Shown here piece by piece: positions 1 through 8,554 of a stretch of DNA of 27,183 bases (within the stretch, counting starts at the first letter, position 1; every line of letters starts with the position of its first letter). Source of the stretch: Streptosporangiaceae bacterium (lineage in GTDB: Bacteria > Actinomycetota > Actinomycetes > Streptosporangiales > Streptosporangiaceae); NCBI GenBank assembly GCA_030040415.1, contig JASHTT010000692.1, forward strand, positions 1 through 27,183. The letters run 5' to 3'. The position numbers and the translations under genes are program-made. The notes under the pieces are model-generated. The model saw only the letters and a list, made by a program, of their open reading frames with translations. It ran no database searches and was not told the DNA's origin.

Positions 1-869
1 CGGATGCTGCGCACCCAGAGTCCGTACCCGGTCGCCAGTTCCCGCGCCGTCGCCTCGTCGTCGGCGACCACCACGTCCGCGGACACGCTCACGTACGGCT
101 CCTCGATGTCGCCCGGCTGGAAGCAGGCCCGGTAGCCCTCGACCGCTTCGAGCACGGTCGCGGGGCTGACATGGTAGTTGGCGGCGAACCGCAGGCCGCG
201 CTTCCCGGCGACCTCCGCGCTCTGGCCACCGCTGCTGCCCAGGATCCACACCTGAACCTGCGCGAACTCGCCAGGCACGACGTGTGCTTCCAGCCCGTCG
301 GGCGAGACGTAGCGGCCCTGCAGCAAGGCCAGGATGTCGTCAGTCTGCTCGGCGTAGTCCTGCGGCTCGGCGTTCGGCAGCTGGAGCAGCTTGCGCTGCA
401 GCGCGAAGCGCGGCGACTTGGCGATCCCGTCGAGGGAGAACCTGGGCGGGATGAGCAGCCCGGTCCGGGCGCGGCCGTCGACAACCCCGAAGGCGGCCGG
501 GTCGGCTCCGTCGCCGCGCCCGGGCGGCCTGCCACCAGAACGGCCAAGACCGAGGTCGAGCCGACCTGGGTACAGGGCGTCGATCAGGCCGAACTCCTCG
601 ACCGTCGACAGGGCCGTCCGGTGCCCCATCTGCACCGCCCCCGACCCGATCCGGATCTGCCGGGTGGCGGCCGCCGTCAGGGCCAGCACCACCGCCGGGG
701 AGGTACCGGCCACACCGGGGTTGAGGTGGTGCTCGGCGAACCAGTACCGCGAATAGCCCGCTTGCTCGGCCTTGCACGCAAGATCGAGGCTGTTACGCAG
801 CGCGTGCGCCGCCGTCGAGCCGGACGAGATCGGGACTAGGTCCAGGATCGCGAGCGGGGTGTCAGTCAT
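1..869 (-). CDS. LLM-class flavin-dependent oxidoreductase (C-terminus beyond left edge)
   Basis: I translated this frame directly; it is open from ATG 869 to the window edge, giving 289 residues without a stop. The protein starts MTDTPLAILDLVPISSG and has the family marks YSRYWFAEHHL (about residues 40-50), IRIGSGAVQMGHR (73-85), YPGRLDLGLGRSGG (103-116) and VWILGSSGGQSAEVAGKRGL in the second half. These are typical of the bacterial luciferase-like TIM barrel that uses reduced FMN (or F420 in relatives). AAGGAG lies 8 nt before the ATG, supporting the start. It follows the next monooxygenase gene by only 12 nt on the same strand, so it is the distal known gene of a four-gene array. The substrate is unknown. 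The gene is cut only by the window and shows no sign of decay. Confidence 0.88.
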   Translation of the reverse strand, partial: MTDTPLAILDLVPISSGSTAAHALRNSLDLACKAEQAGYSRYWFAEHHLNPGVAGTSPAVVLALTAAATRQIRIGSGAVQMGHRTALSTVEEFGLIDALYPGRLDLGLGRSGGRPPGRGDGADPAAFGVVDGRARTGLLIPPRFSLDGIAKSPRFALQRKLLQLPNAEPQDYAEQTDDILALLQGRYVSPDGLEAHVVPGEFAQVQVWILGSSGGQSAEVAGKRGLRFAANYHVSPATVLEAVEGYRACFQPGDIEEPYVSVSADVVVADDEATARELATGYGLWVRSI

Positions 870-881
870 GCCGGTCGCTCC

Positions 882-2015
882 TTAGCCGGTACTGCTCAGG
901 CCGACAGCGCTGATTTCGCTCTCACGTCCGGCGGCTGGCGGCTTGGCACCGTTGCCATCCAGGCCCGACGGTCCCCATTGCCAAGGCGGATCCGGGATGT
1001 CGCGGCGCAGCGCCGGCGCGATATCGGACTGGAACAATTCGAGTGACTCGCGATGCTGATCGTCTGTCAGCCCGCCAGCGTCCGCGTGCAGGTGCAGAAC
1101 GCTGTGCCCGAACTGCTCGTGGTAACGGTGCACCTTGTCGATTACCTGTTGCGGGCTGCCGATGAGCGCCGAACTCCGCTCCAGGTAATCCTCAAGCGTT
1201 GGGAAGACCGGCTGCATGCCGAGGCGCTGCTGGAATGCCAGGAATCCAGCGAAAACCGGCCGGTACGCCTCGACCGCCTGCTGCGAGGTCTTCGCGGCGT
1301 AGTAGCCGGCGCTGCCGGCGCCGACGGCGATGCGCGCCGGATCGTGGCCGTAGTACTCCCACCGTTCACGGTAGTAGCGGACCAACGCGGCATACGGATC
1401 GATGGGATTGGTGACGTTGGCTGAGAACAGCGGGTCACCGTAGCGGGCGGCCAGGTCGACGGACTCTTTGCTCGTCGCGCTGCCGTGCCAGACCCTGATC
1501 GGTTGCTGCAGCGGCCGCGGCCACACCTCCGCGTCGGCCAGCGACGGCCGGTACCTTGGCTCAGCCGACACCTTGGGGTTGCGCCAGATCTGCCGGAACA
1601 GCTCATAGCTCTCTGCGTTGCGGTCCCACTGGTCTTCGGGCGTGACATGGAAGAGTTCGCGCTGTGCGGCGCCGTTCCCCTTACCGATGATGAGCTCGAG
1701 CCGGCCCTGCGACAGGTGGTCCAGCGTCGCGTAGTCCTCATACGCGCGCACCGGGTCGAGCAGGCTGAGCGTGGTCACGGCGGTGAACAGCCTGATCTTC
1801 GACGTGATCGCGGCAACGTGGCTGAGCACGACGGGTGGCGAGGAGGAGATGAACGGCCGCTCGTGCCGCTCCCCCACGCCAAAGCCGTCGAAGCCGAGTT
1901 CCTCGGCCAGGACCGCGTTGTCCAGCACCTCACGGAACCGGTCGGATGTCGACTTCTGCACGCCTGTCACCGGGTCTGGTGCGTGCACGATGAGGGTTAT
2001 GAGCAGGAATCTCAT
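882..2015 (-). CDS. LLM-class flavin-dependent monooxygenase, 377 aa
   Basis: A luciferase-like monooxygenase TIM-barrel protein. Visible family segments are AEELGFDGFGVGERH (about 37-51), then SPPVVLSHVAAITSKIRL, and YATLDHLSQGRLELIIGKG, the usual 'taking an aldehyde or sulfonate with FMNH2 and O2' fold region. The ATG overlaps the stop of the upstream NtaA-type gene as ATGA at 2012-2015, so the two are translationally coupled. The last 35 or so residues are low in family similarity and Gly/Ala/Ser rich, a likely disordered tail. The protein is cytoplasmic, with no signal peptide. It could be an F420-dependent relative rather than FMN-dependent; sequence reading alone does not separate these. 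Confidence 0.88.
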   Translation of the reverse strand: MRFLLITLIVHAPDPVTGVQKSTSDRFREVLDNAVLAEELGFDGFGVGERHERPFISSSPPVVLSHVAAITSKIRLFTAVTTLSLLDPVRAYEDYATLDHLSQGRLELIIGKGNGAAQRELFHVTPEDQWDRNAESYELFRQIWRNPKVSAEPRYRPSLADAEVWPRPLQQPIRVWHGSATSKESVDLAARYGDPLFSANVTNPIDPYAALVRYYRERWEYYGHDPARIAVGAGSAGYYAAKTSQQAVEAYRPVFAGFLAFQQRLGMQPVFPTLEDYLERSSALIGSPQQVIDKVHRYHEQFGHSVLHLHADAGGLTDDQHRESLELFQSDIAPALRRDIPDPPWQWGPSGLDGNGAKPPAAGRESEISAVGLSSTG

Positions 2016-3403
2016 GACGCCGCCCGGCTGAATCCGGACTGCACGGGCACAGCCTTACCGGGCAACGGCTCTAGGCCGAGATTGGCCCGCAGGGTGCTGC
2101 CCTCGTACTCGGTGCGGAACACGCCGCGCTCCTGCAGCAGCGGCACCACTTTGTCGGCGAACTCGTCAAGCCCGCCGGGCGTGATGTGCGGGACCAGGAT
2201 GAAGCCGTCGCTCGCATCGGCCTGCACCAGCTTGTCAATGTCCGCCGCGACGGTGGAAGCAGACCCGATGAACGACTGCCTGCCCGTCACGGCCACGATC
2301 AGCTCGCGAATCGACAGATTCTCCGCCGCCGCCTTCGCCCGCCAATCGCGCGCGGTGGCCAGCGGATCGCGGTGCATGCGCACGCTCGCCCGGCCGCGCG
2401 CGATAGTGTGCTCGCCGACGTCGGGATCGATCTCCGGGAGCGGGCCATCCGGATCGTAGCCCGACAGGTCGCGGTTCCAGAGTTGCTCGAGGAACGCGAT
2501 CGCCGTGGCACCGCTGACCTGCTGCAATCGGACGTCGTGAGCTAGGTCGGCCGCTTCCGCATCGGTGTCCGCGAGCACGAACGTCGCGGCCGGCAGGATC
2601 AGCAGCTGGTCTGGCGTGCGGCCGTAGCGGGCCAGCCTGCCCTTGACGTCAGCGTAGAAAGCCTGTCCGTCGGCCAGCGTGCCATGCCGGGAGAAGATCG
2701 CATCCGCGCTGGACGCGGCGAACTCCCGGCCTTCGTCTGAGTCTCCCGCCTGGAAGATGACCGGCCGCCCTTGCGGGCTGCGCGGCACGTCGAACTGCCC
2801 GGAGATGTCAAAATGCGCGTCATGGTGGCTGAACCGGCCGGGCCGCGGGTCGGCGAGGAAGACGCCGGCCTGCTTATCGGCGGCGATCTCGTCGCCGTGC
2901 CAGGAGTCGAACAGTTCGCATGCGGTGCGCAGGAACGTCCTGGCCCGCTCATAGCGTGCCTCCTGCGGCAGGAACCCGCCGCGCCGGAAGTTCTCCCCGG
3001 TAAACGCGTCCCACGAGGTGACCACGTTCCACGCGGCGCGCCCGCCGGACAGGTGGTCAAGCGTCGCGAACTGCCGGGCAACCTCATACGGCTCGTTGAA
3101 TGTGGAGTTGATGGTGCCGGCCAGGCCGAGGTGGTCGGTCACCGCCGCCAGCGCGGCCAGCACGGTGAACGTATCTGGCCTGCCGACCACGTCGAGGTCG
3201 TAGATCCTGCCTCGCTGCTCACGCAGCCGCAGTCCTTCAGCCAGGAAGAAGAAATCGAACTTCGCACGTTCCGCGGTGCGTGCCAAGTGCGCGAACGAGC
3301 TGAACTCTATGTGGCTGCCGGCCCGCGGATCGCTCCATACCGTCGTGTTGTTGACGCCCGGAAAGTGCGCGGCTAGGTGGATCTGCTTGAGCGGCTTCGT
3401 CAT
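2012..3403 (-). CDS. NtaA/SnaA/DszA-family FMN-dependent monooxygenase, 463 aa
   Basis: This belongs to the two-component monooxygenase group that includes nitrilotriacetate (NtaA), EDTA (EmoA), dibenzothiophene sulfone (DszA) and pristinamycin (SnaA) oxygenases. Diagnostic segments are KFDFFFLAEGLRL (about 48-60), GRPDTFTVLAALAAVTDHLGL, STFNEPYEVARQFATLDHLS and GGRAAWNVVTSWDA, then ENFRRGGFL. The length of 463 aa matches the family (about 430-480). These enzymes take FMNH2 from a separate reductase; no flavin reductase gene is visible here, so it must be encoded elsewhere. GGAGGA lies 6 nt before the ATG. It overlaps both neighbours by 4 nt (ATGA at 2012-2015 and 3400-3403), firmly placing it in the array. 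Substrate class (aminopolycarboxylate, organosulfur or other) is not determined. Confidence 0.92.
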   Translation of the reverse strand: MTKPLKQIHLAAHFPGVNNTTVWSDPRAGSHIEFSSFAHLARTAERAKFDFFFLAEGLRLREQRGRIYDLDVVGRPDTFTVLAALAAVTDHLGLAGTINSTFNEPYEVARQFATLDHLSGGRAAWNVVTSWDAFTGENFRRGGFLPQEARYERARTFLRTACELFDSWHGDEIAADKQAGVFLADPRPGRFSHHDAHFDISGQFDVPRSPQGRPVIFQAGDSDEGREFAASSADAIFSRHGTLADGQAFYADVKGRLARYGRTPDQLLILPAATFVLADTDAEAADLAHDVRLQQVSGATAIAFLEQLWNRDLSGYDPDGPLPEIDPDVGEHTIARGRASVRMHRDPLATARDWRAKAAAENLSIRELIVAVTGRQSFIGSASTVAADIDKLVQADASDGFILVPHITPGGLDEFADKVVPLLQERGVFRTEYEGSTLRANLGLEPLPGKAVPVQSGFSRAAS

Positions 3404-4599
3404 GCCGGGTCCTCCGCGAGGGTTGCGTAGCGGTTTGCGGGCCGGCTGAGCCCGAGCAGGGCACGCAGGTCCGGCGCCTCGTAGGCGCGCCGGAACGCCC
3501 CGCGGCGTTGCAGTTCGGGGACCAGGTCCCTGGTGATCGCCTCCAGGTCATCAGGGATCGCGCCTGGTCGAAGCCGGAAACCGGCCAGCCCAGCTTGCTG
3601 CCACGCGAGCAGCAGGTCGGCCAGTTCTGCGGCGGTGCCGGTGAACACCAGCGCGTCGCTGGTGTAGACGGCGCCTGCCAGGTCGTCGAGCCGCTCCTTC
3701 CGCCGTCTGGCGGCCGCGGCGTCAGTGCCGAGGAACACGACCAGGTCACCGAACACGTGCAGGGGTTCGTCGGCCCGCCCGGCGTGCTGCTGCGCGCCGC
3801 GGATTTCGCTGACGATCTGCCTGGCATGCGCGGAGTCGTGCGGCGTCACGAACCCGATGTCGGCCGACCTGGCGACGAGCTGGTAGGGCACGCTTGCGTG
3901 GGCCAGTGCCGCGACGACGGGCTGGCCCTGCGGTGGCCGCGGCGTGATGGATGGACCCTTCACGCTGAACCAGCGCCCGGAGAAGTCGATGTAGTGCAGC
4001 TTGCCGATGTCGATGAACCGGCCGGTGGCGCCGTCGCGGATCTCGGCGTCGTCTTCCCAGCTGTCCCACAGCTGCCTGACCACCTGCACATAGTCGGCCG
4101 CCTCGTCGAAGGCGTCGGCGAGCTCCTGCGCGGCGGCCGGCGTGCCTCGATCGGCCAGGCTGAGTGGCGGGAAGGTGCGGCGGCCGAAGTGGGCGGCCTC
4201 GTGCGGCGTGCGTGACACCTTCACCCGCAGGCCGGCCCTGCCCTCGCTGACATAGTCAAGCGTCGCGATGGCCTTCGAGATATGGAACGGCTCGGTGTGC
4301 GTGACCACCGCCGTCGGGATGAGGCCGACGTGGCGCGTCAACGGAGCCACCCGAGCGGCGATGAGCACGGCATCGAGCCGCCCGCGGACCTGATCGGTGC
4401 GCTGGTCCGGCTCGCCGAACCGGGACGACTGAAGGCTCAGGCCGTCCTCGAACGTGACAAAGTCGAGCAGGCCGCGCTCGGCCTCGGTGACCAGGTCTGT
4501 CCAGTACCCGGCGGTTAGCAGGTCGGCCGGCCGCGCGCGCGGCTCGCGCCAGGCTGCCGGATGCCAGCCCGCGCCGTCGAGCGCGACCGAAAGGTGCAA
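3400..4599 (-). CDS. LLM-class flavin-dependent oxidoreductase, 399 aa, TTG start
   Basis: The N-terminus LHLSVALDGAGWHPAAWR is a hallmark of a luciferase-like subfamily often paired with NtaA-type enzymes. Further marks are LLDFVTFEDGLSLQ (about 44-57), GRLDAVLIAARVAPLTRHVGL and ATLDYVSEGRAGLRVKVSR. The start is TTG 4597-4599: upstream the frame holds no ATG or GTG before the in-frame stop at 4681-4683, and the conserved N-terminal motif begins at this codon. The Shine-Dalgarno sequence is weak. It is the first gene of the leftward array and faces the importer genes across the 4600-4882 control region. The C-terminal half keeps a typical FTGTAAELADLL segment. Cofactor (FMN or F420) and substrate are not resolved. 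Confidence 0.88.
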   Translation of the reverse strand: MHLSVALDGAGWHPAAWREPRARPADLLTAGYWTDLVTEAERGLLDFVTFEDGLSLQSSRFGEPDQRTDQVRGRLDAVLIAARVAPLTRHVGLIPTAVVTHTEPFHISKAIATLDYVSEGRAGLRVKVSRTPHEAAHFGRRTFPPLSLADRGTPAAAQELADAFDEAADYVQVVRQLWDSWEDDAEIRDGATGRFIDIGKLHYIDFSGRWFSVKGPSITPRPPQGQPVVAALAHASVPYQLVARSADIGFVTPHDSAHARQIVSEIRGAQQHAGRADEPLHVFGDLVVFLGTDAAAARRRKERLDDLAGAVYTSDALVFTGTAAELADLLLAWQQAGLAGFRLRPGAIPDDLEAITRDLVPELQRRGAFRRAYEAPDLRALLGLSRPANRYATLAEDPA

Positions 4600-4882
4600 G
4601 GACTGGGGCTGGTCGGCGAAGCTCAGGACCTTCTCCCGTCTATCGGGGCGCTGCGGCCGGGCGGGCCATGGGAGACCTCTTCATTGTCGGTCAAGCTGCG
4701 CGCCTGCCGAAGCGCCTTGCGCCTCTGAGTCAGAATGTATTGTATCCCTATAGGTATTGTCGAGTAAAAGTCTCGGCTCGGCTTGCGGGTGGTCTTGCCA
4801 TGGCCACGGTGGGCAAGTTACCGTAATGTCTAGTAGTTTGATCGACTATATCGACAATCTAAATTGGCGACCGTGCGAGAGG
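4600..4882. promoter_or_regulatory. divergent promoter region between monooxygenase array and importer
   Basis: A 283-bp stretch, clearly richer in A+T than its neighbours, lies between two gene sets that read away from each other. On the minus strand a TACAAT box (plus coordinates 4739-4744) is a good -10 candidate for the monooxygenase genes. On the plus strand TTGATC (4838-4843) and TAAATT (4860-4865), 16 nt apart, are a weak candidate for the importer. ATTGTCGG at 4683-4690, ATTGTCGA at 4756-4763 and its inverse TCGACAAT at 4851-4858 are possible protein-binding repeats. No regulator gene lies next to it. Confidence 0.5.
4744..4757. promoter_or_regulatory. near-perfect palindrome, candidate operator
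   Basis: ATCCCTATAGGTAT pairs with itself at 6 of 7 positions, with the core CCTATAGG perfect. It abuts the proposed leftward -10 box (4739-4744), between the -10 and -35 positions of that promoter, where a bound repressor would block RNA polymerase. The function is inferred from position only. Confidence 0.4.
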
Positions 4883-6715
4883 ATGCCGACCTTGCGAGAT
4901 GGTCTAATGCCGGGCGCGCAGGGCCCGGGACTCAACGACAGACGCACCGGCTTCCAGGAGGTGGCCCGCCGCGCGGTTGCCGCGAGGGTTCAGCGGGTCG
5001 CCCCCCGAGTTGACCGCCGATCGCGGCGTCCTGCTGCAGCGCTGGCCTTTGCTGCGGTTGCCCTCGCCGTCGCTGTGGCGGGTTGCGGGACCGGGACCAG
5101 CCCTACGTCCGCGCCGACATCGGGACCCTCGTCATCAACGGGCGTCAACCCTAAGGTCGATGGCGAAGTAACGGGCTGCCCGGTCAAGGGCGGGACGCTG
5201 ACGGTCGACCTGGACGAGCAGGTCCTGCCCGACCTCGACCCGAGCTACACCCCTGAAGCGGTCGCCTACCGGGTGATCCGCGGTGTCTTCGACAGCCTGG
5301 TGTATGAGAGCGCTAACGGCACCTTCAGCCCCTGGCTGGCAACGAAGTGGACGGTCAACAGCAACGCGACCGCTTACACCTTCACGATCCACAAGGGCGT
5401 GAAGTTCTCCGACGGAACACCCCTCACGGCGAGCGCAGTCAAGTACACCTTCGACCGTATCGAGAGCCCCGCCGAAGGGTCGCTGTTCGCGATTGACCTG
5501 CTCGGCCCGTACGCCGGATCGACGGTCAACAGCCCGTACAGCGTCACGGTCCGGTTCAAGGCGCCCTACCCCGCGTTCCTGGAGGCGGCGAGCCAGGCCT
5601 TCCTCGGCATCGTGGACCCGACGGCCGCGACGAAGGAGGGAACGGCGGGCTTCGGCGCGCACCCGGTCGGCTCGGGGCCGTTCGAGATCACGTCGAACGT
5701 CCCGAACCAGAGCATCACCGAGGTCCGCAACCCGGACTACAACTGGGGACCGGCCGGCCTGAACCACACCGGACCCGCGTGCCTGAACAAAATCGTCTTC
5801 AGCGAGGTGCCGGAGGAGAGCACCAGGGTCGGCGAGCTCGAGCGCGGCCAGGTCGACGCCGCCGAGACAATTCTGCCGCCCGACTACCAGACGGTGAGCA
5901 CGGACAAGAACCTGAACCTGTACGTCGTGCCGGGGGCTGGCGCAGGTTACCAGTACTTCATCAACACGGCGGATGTGCCGTGGAACAACACCCAGATGCG
6001 GATCGCACTGCGCGACTCGATCGACATCAACCAGATCCTGCAGTCGGTCTACCAGGGTGAGTACACAAGGGCGTGGGGCCCGATCATGCCGGACACCGCG
6101 TACTACGACCCCGCAGTGGTGAACTCGTGGTCCTACGATCCCAAGCTGGCCGACTCGATCCTGGCCAAGGAGGGCTGGAAGCTCGGCGCCGACGGGTACC
6201 GGCACAAGGACGGCAAGACGCTGACGATCTCGTTCGCTGGCAGTTCGCCGGACCGCGAACTGCGCCAGGAGGTGAGCGTCTACGTGCAGTCCTACCTCAA
6301 GGCGGTTGGCATCGATGAGACGATCACCAACCTGACAGCCACGGCGGCAGTCTCGACTGAGGACTCCGGGAAGTACGGCATCACGGCGACGTCGTTCATC
6401 ACCGCCTCGCCGACGATCATGGCGTACTTCTTCGACTCGGCCGGCATTCCGACGGCCAAGACCAGCGGGCTGGACCTGTCCAGGGTGGACAGCCCGGCCC
6501 TGGACAGCTGGATCGCGGCCGCGGAGTCCACGACCAATGTCGCCACCGCGACGAAGTACTGGGATGACATTCAGCTGTACGTGATCAAGAACGCGATCGA
6601 CATCCCGATCGAGCTTGAGCCGTTCATCCTCGCGACCACCAAGGCCGTGCACGGCCTGGCCTTCGACCGGCGCGACTACCCGATGTACTACGGCGTCTGG
6701 CTGTCCAACGGCTAG
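4883..6715 (+). CDS. ABC transporter substrate-binding lipoprotein (SBP family 5, Dpp/Opp type)
   Basis: Solute-binding protein of the peptide/nickel/opine importer family (SBP_bac_5). An Arg-rich stretch, a hydrophobic segment AAALAFAAVALAVAVAG and the lipobox ending in Cys68 (numbering from ATG 4883) show a lipoprotein signal; a Ser/Thr/Pro-rich linker follows. The mature part has GGTLTVDLDEQVLPDLDP, the TFTIHKGVKFSDGTPLTA motif and VKYTFDRI, all typical of the family. Length is 610 aa from this start. The start is uncertain: ATG 4907 or GTG 4961 would give shorter, more normal signal peptides, while an open TTG at 4757 lies in promoter-like sequence. It is first in a five-gene importer operon. 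The substrate is not known; the divergent monooxygenases suggest it is also their substrate. Confidence 0.9.
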   Translation: MPTLRDGLMPGAQGPGLNDRRTGFQEVARRAVAARVQRVAPRVDRRSRRPAAALAFAAVALAVAVAGCGTGTSPTSAPTSGPSSSTGVNPKVDGEVTGCPVKGGTLTVDLDEQVLPDLDPSYTPEAVAYRVIRGVFDSLVYESANGTFSPWLATKWTVNSNATAYTFTIHKGVKFSDGTPLTASAVKYTFDRIESPAEGSLFAIDLLGPYAGSTVNSPYSVTVRFKAPYPAFLEAASQAFLGIVDPTAATKEGTAGFGAHPVGSGPFEITSNVPNQSITEVRNPDYNWGPAGLNHTGPACLNKIVFSEVPEESTRVGELERGQVDAAETILPPDYQTVSTDKNLNLYVVPGAGAGYQYFINTADVPWNNTQMRIALRDSIDINQILQSVYQGEYTRAWGPIMPDTAYYDPAVVNSWSYDPKLADSILAKEGWKLGADGYRHKDGKTLTISFAGSSPDRELRQEVSVYVQSYLKAVGIDETITNLTATAAVSTEDSGKYGITATSFITASPTIMAYFFDSAGIPTAKTSGLDLSRVDSPALDSWIAAAESTTNVATATKYWDDIQLYVIKNAIDIPIELEPFILATTKAVHGLAFDRRDYPMYYGVWLSNG

Positions 6716-6739
6716 CGCAGCTGACGGCCGGAGTCTGCG

Positions 6740-7672
6740 ATGCTCGGTGTGGTCGTGCGGCGGGTGGCGATCGGCGTGCCGGTCATCATCGGCGTGTCCG
6801 CGATCATCTTCTTCGTGCTGCGCGTGCTGCCGGGCAATCCAGTCCAGGTGATCACGCAAGGCGCTCCGACCACGCCGGGCGAGCGGCACGACATCATCGT
6901 GGAGTTCGGCCTTAACAAGCCGATCTTCAGCCAGTACCTCTCCTTCCTGGGTAACGCGGTCCGCGGCAGGTTCGGCATATCGTTCGCCACCAGGCAGCCG
7001 GTCATGGGCGAGATCGGCAGCCAGGCGATGGCGACCGTCGAACTGGCGGTCGCCGCGATGCTGATGACCGTGCTGCTGGGCGTGGGTCTCGGTGTCGTGT
7101 CGGCGCTGCTGCGCGACACCTGGGTCGACGCGACCATCAGGGCGCTCAGCCTGCTTGGCAGCTCGATGCCGATCATCTGGACCGGTCCCCTGCTGATCCT
7201 GATCTTTTCCTTCACCCTGCGGTTGTTTCCGGCGAACGGCAGCGGAACGCTGTCGGAGCTCGTATTGCCCGCCCTGTCGATCGCGCTGGTCACATCAGGC
7301 GTGATCATCCGGCTGGTGCGCAGTTCCATGCTCGAGGTGCTTGGCCTCGAGTTCGTCACGGCGCTGCGGGCCAAGGGGGTGCCGGAGGCGTGGATCTGGC
7401 TGCGGCACATCCTTCGCAACGCCCTCGTGCCTGCGGTGACCCTGCTCGGCGTACAGCTTGGCGGACTGCTGTCGGGAGCCGTTATCGCGGAGACCGTCTT
7501 CGGTCGCCAGGGTCTCGGCAGCCTGCTGGTCAACGGCATCGATGAGAAGGATTACCCGATGGTGCAGGCGATCGTGCTGATCGTGGCCACCGCCTACGTG
7601 GCGATAAACATCGTCGTCGACGTGTCCTATGCCTACCTGGATCCGCGGGTGCGGACCCAGCTGGCGAGATAA
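6740..7672 (+). CDS. ABC transporter permease, DppB/OppB type
   Basis: Inner-membrane permease of a peptide-type importer, 310 aa. The N-terminus MLGVVVRRVAIGVPVIIGVS leads into a first membrane helix and the conserved LPGNPV segment. About six hydrophobic helices are visible. The cytoplasmic EAA loop, which contacts the ATPase, reads ALRAKGVPEAWIWLRHILRN (about 212-231), and the C-terminal part has GAVIAETVFGRQGLG, a DppB-family signature. It starts 24 nt after the lipoprotein stop and is followed 12 nt later by the partner permease. It forms the pore as a heterodimer with that partner. Confidence 0.93.
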   Translation: MLGVVVRRVAIGVPVIIGVSAIIFFVLRVLPGNPVQVITQGAPTTPGERHDIIVEFGLNKPIFSQYLSFLGNAVRGRFGISFATRQPVMGEIGSQAMATVELAVAAMLMTVLLGVGLGVVSALLRDTWVDATIRALSLLGSSMPIIWTGPLLILIFSFTLRLFPANGSGTLSELVLPALSIALVTSGVIIRLVRSSMLEVLGLEFVTALRAKGVPEAWIWLRHILRNALVPAVTLLGVQLGGLLSGAVIAETVFGRQGLGSLLVNGIDEKDYPMVQAIVLIVATAYVAINIVVDVSYAYLDPRVRTQLAR

Positions 7673-7684
7673 GGCAGGCGCGGC

Positions 7685-8554
7685 GTGACGGCAGACTCGA
7701 TTGGCACGCGGTGGCTCAACCGGTCGGCCCTGCGGACCTGGCGGGTGCCGCATGGCCGGGTCATGGTTGTCCTCGCCGGGCTGTTCTTGCTGCTCGTCAT
7801 CGGCTGGGCGGCGTTTCCCGGTCTGTTCACCGGAGGCAACCCGACTGCGGTCAACCCGCTAGCCACCCTGCGGGCTCCGCTGCAGGGCTATCTGCTCGGC
7901 ACCGACCAGTACGGCCGCAGCGTGTACACCGAGCTGGTGTACGGCGCCCGGCCGGCGCTGGAAGTCGGCCTGCTCAGCACGCTGATCGGCGGCGTCATCG
8001 GCTCGGCCATCGGCGTTGTCGGCGGATACCTTGGCGGCTGGGTGGACATGCTCGTCATGCGCCTCATCGACATCCTGCTTGCGCTGCCCGGGCTGTTCCT
8101 CGCGCTCATTTTCATAGCCGCGCTGCCGCCGACGCTGGAGAACGAGATCCTGGCCATCGGCATCTCGGCAGTGCCGGGCTTCGCGCGGGTGATGCGCGGT
8201 CAGGCACTTCAGGTGCGCAGCCGCCTCTTCGTGGCTGCGGCGACCGTGGTGGGGGTGCGTCGCCGCGTCATTCTGTGGCGGCACGTGGTCCCGAACTGCG
8301 CAGCCCCGGCGATCGTGCTCGGCACGCTGAACATCGGCACGGCCATCGTCATCGCAGCGTCGCTCAACTTCCTCGGCCTCGGACCCAGCGCCGGCGTGCT
8401 GAGCTGGGGAGGCCTCATCTCCAGCGGGCAGGGTTACATCGACCATGACTGGTGGATCTCGACATTTCCCGGCTTGCTCGTGACGCTTCTTGTCATCGCG
8501 GTCAGCGTGCTCGGCGACCGGCTGCGCGACGCGATGGAGCCGTCCAGTGCCTGA
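7685..8554 (+). CDS. ABC transporter permease, DppC/OppC type
   Basis: Second pore subunit, 289 aa, with a GTG start. The N-terminal helix (VMVVLAGLFLLLVIGWAAF) is followed by the DppC-family motif LLGTDQYGRSVYTELVYGAR (about 70-89), then LPGLFLALIF and an EAA loop ATVVGVRRRVILWRHVVPN. The C-terminal SLNFLGLGPSAGVLSWGGLI and WWISTFPGLLV segments are also typical. Its stop overlaps the start of the first ATPase gene by 8 bp, indicating coupled translation within the importer operon. Confidence 0.93.
   Translation: MTADSIGTRWLNRSALRTWRVPHGRVMVVLAGLFLLLVIGWAAFPGLFTGGNPTAVNPLATLRAPLQGYLLGTDQYGRSVYTELVYGARPALEVGLLSTLIGGVIGSAIGVVGGYLGGWVDMLVMRLIDILLALPGLFLALIFIAALPPTLENEILAIGISAVPGFARVMRGQALQVRSRLFVAAATVVGVRRRVILWRHVVPNCAAPAIVLGTLNIGTAIVIAASLNFLGLGPSAGVLSWGGLISSGQGYIDHDWWISTFPGLLVTLLVIAVSVLGDRLRDAMEPSSA

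Noticed and set aside
4757..4882. TTG 4757 or ATG 4826 as start of the substrate-binding lipoprotein
   Set aside because: This stretch is A+T-rich, promoter-like and contains the inverted ATTGTCGA elements; it would add up to 42 residues ahead of an already long signal peptide.
5135..6889. A 584-codon open frame on the minus strand opposite the substrate-binding protein gene
   Set aside because: It is an Arg/Asp/Val-rich product of high-GC codon bias, with no family motif, opposite a gene with a clear lipobox and family motifs.
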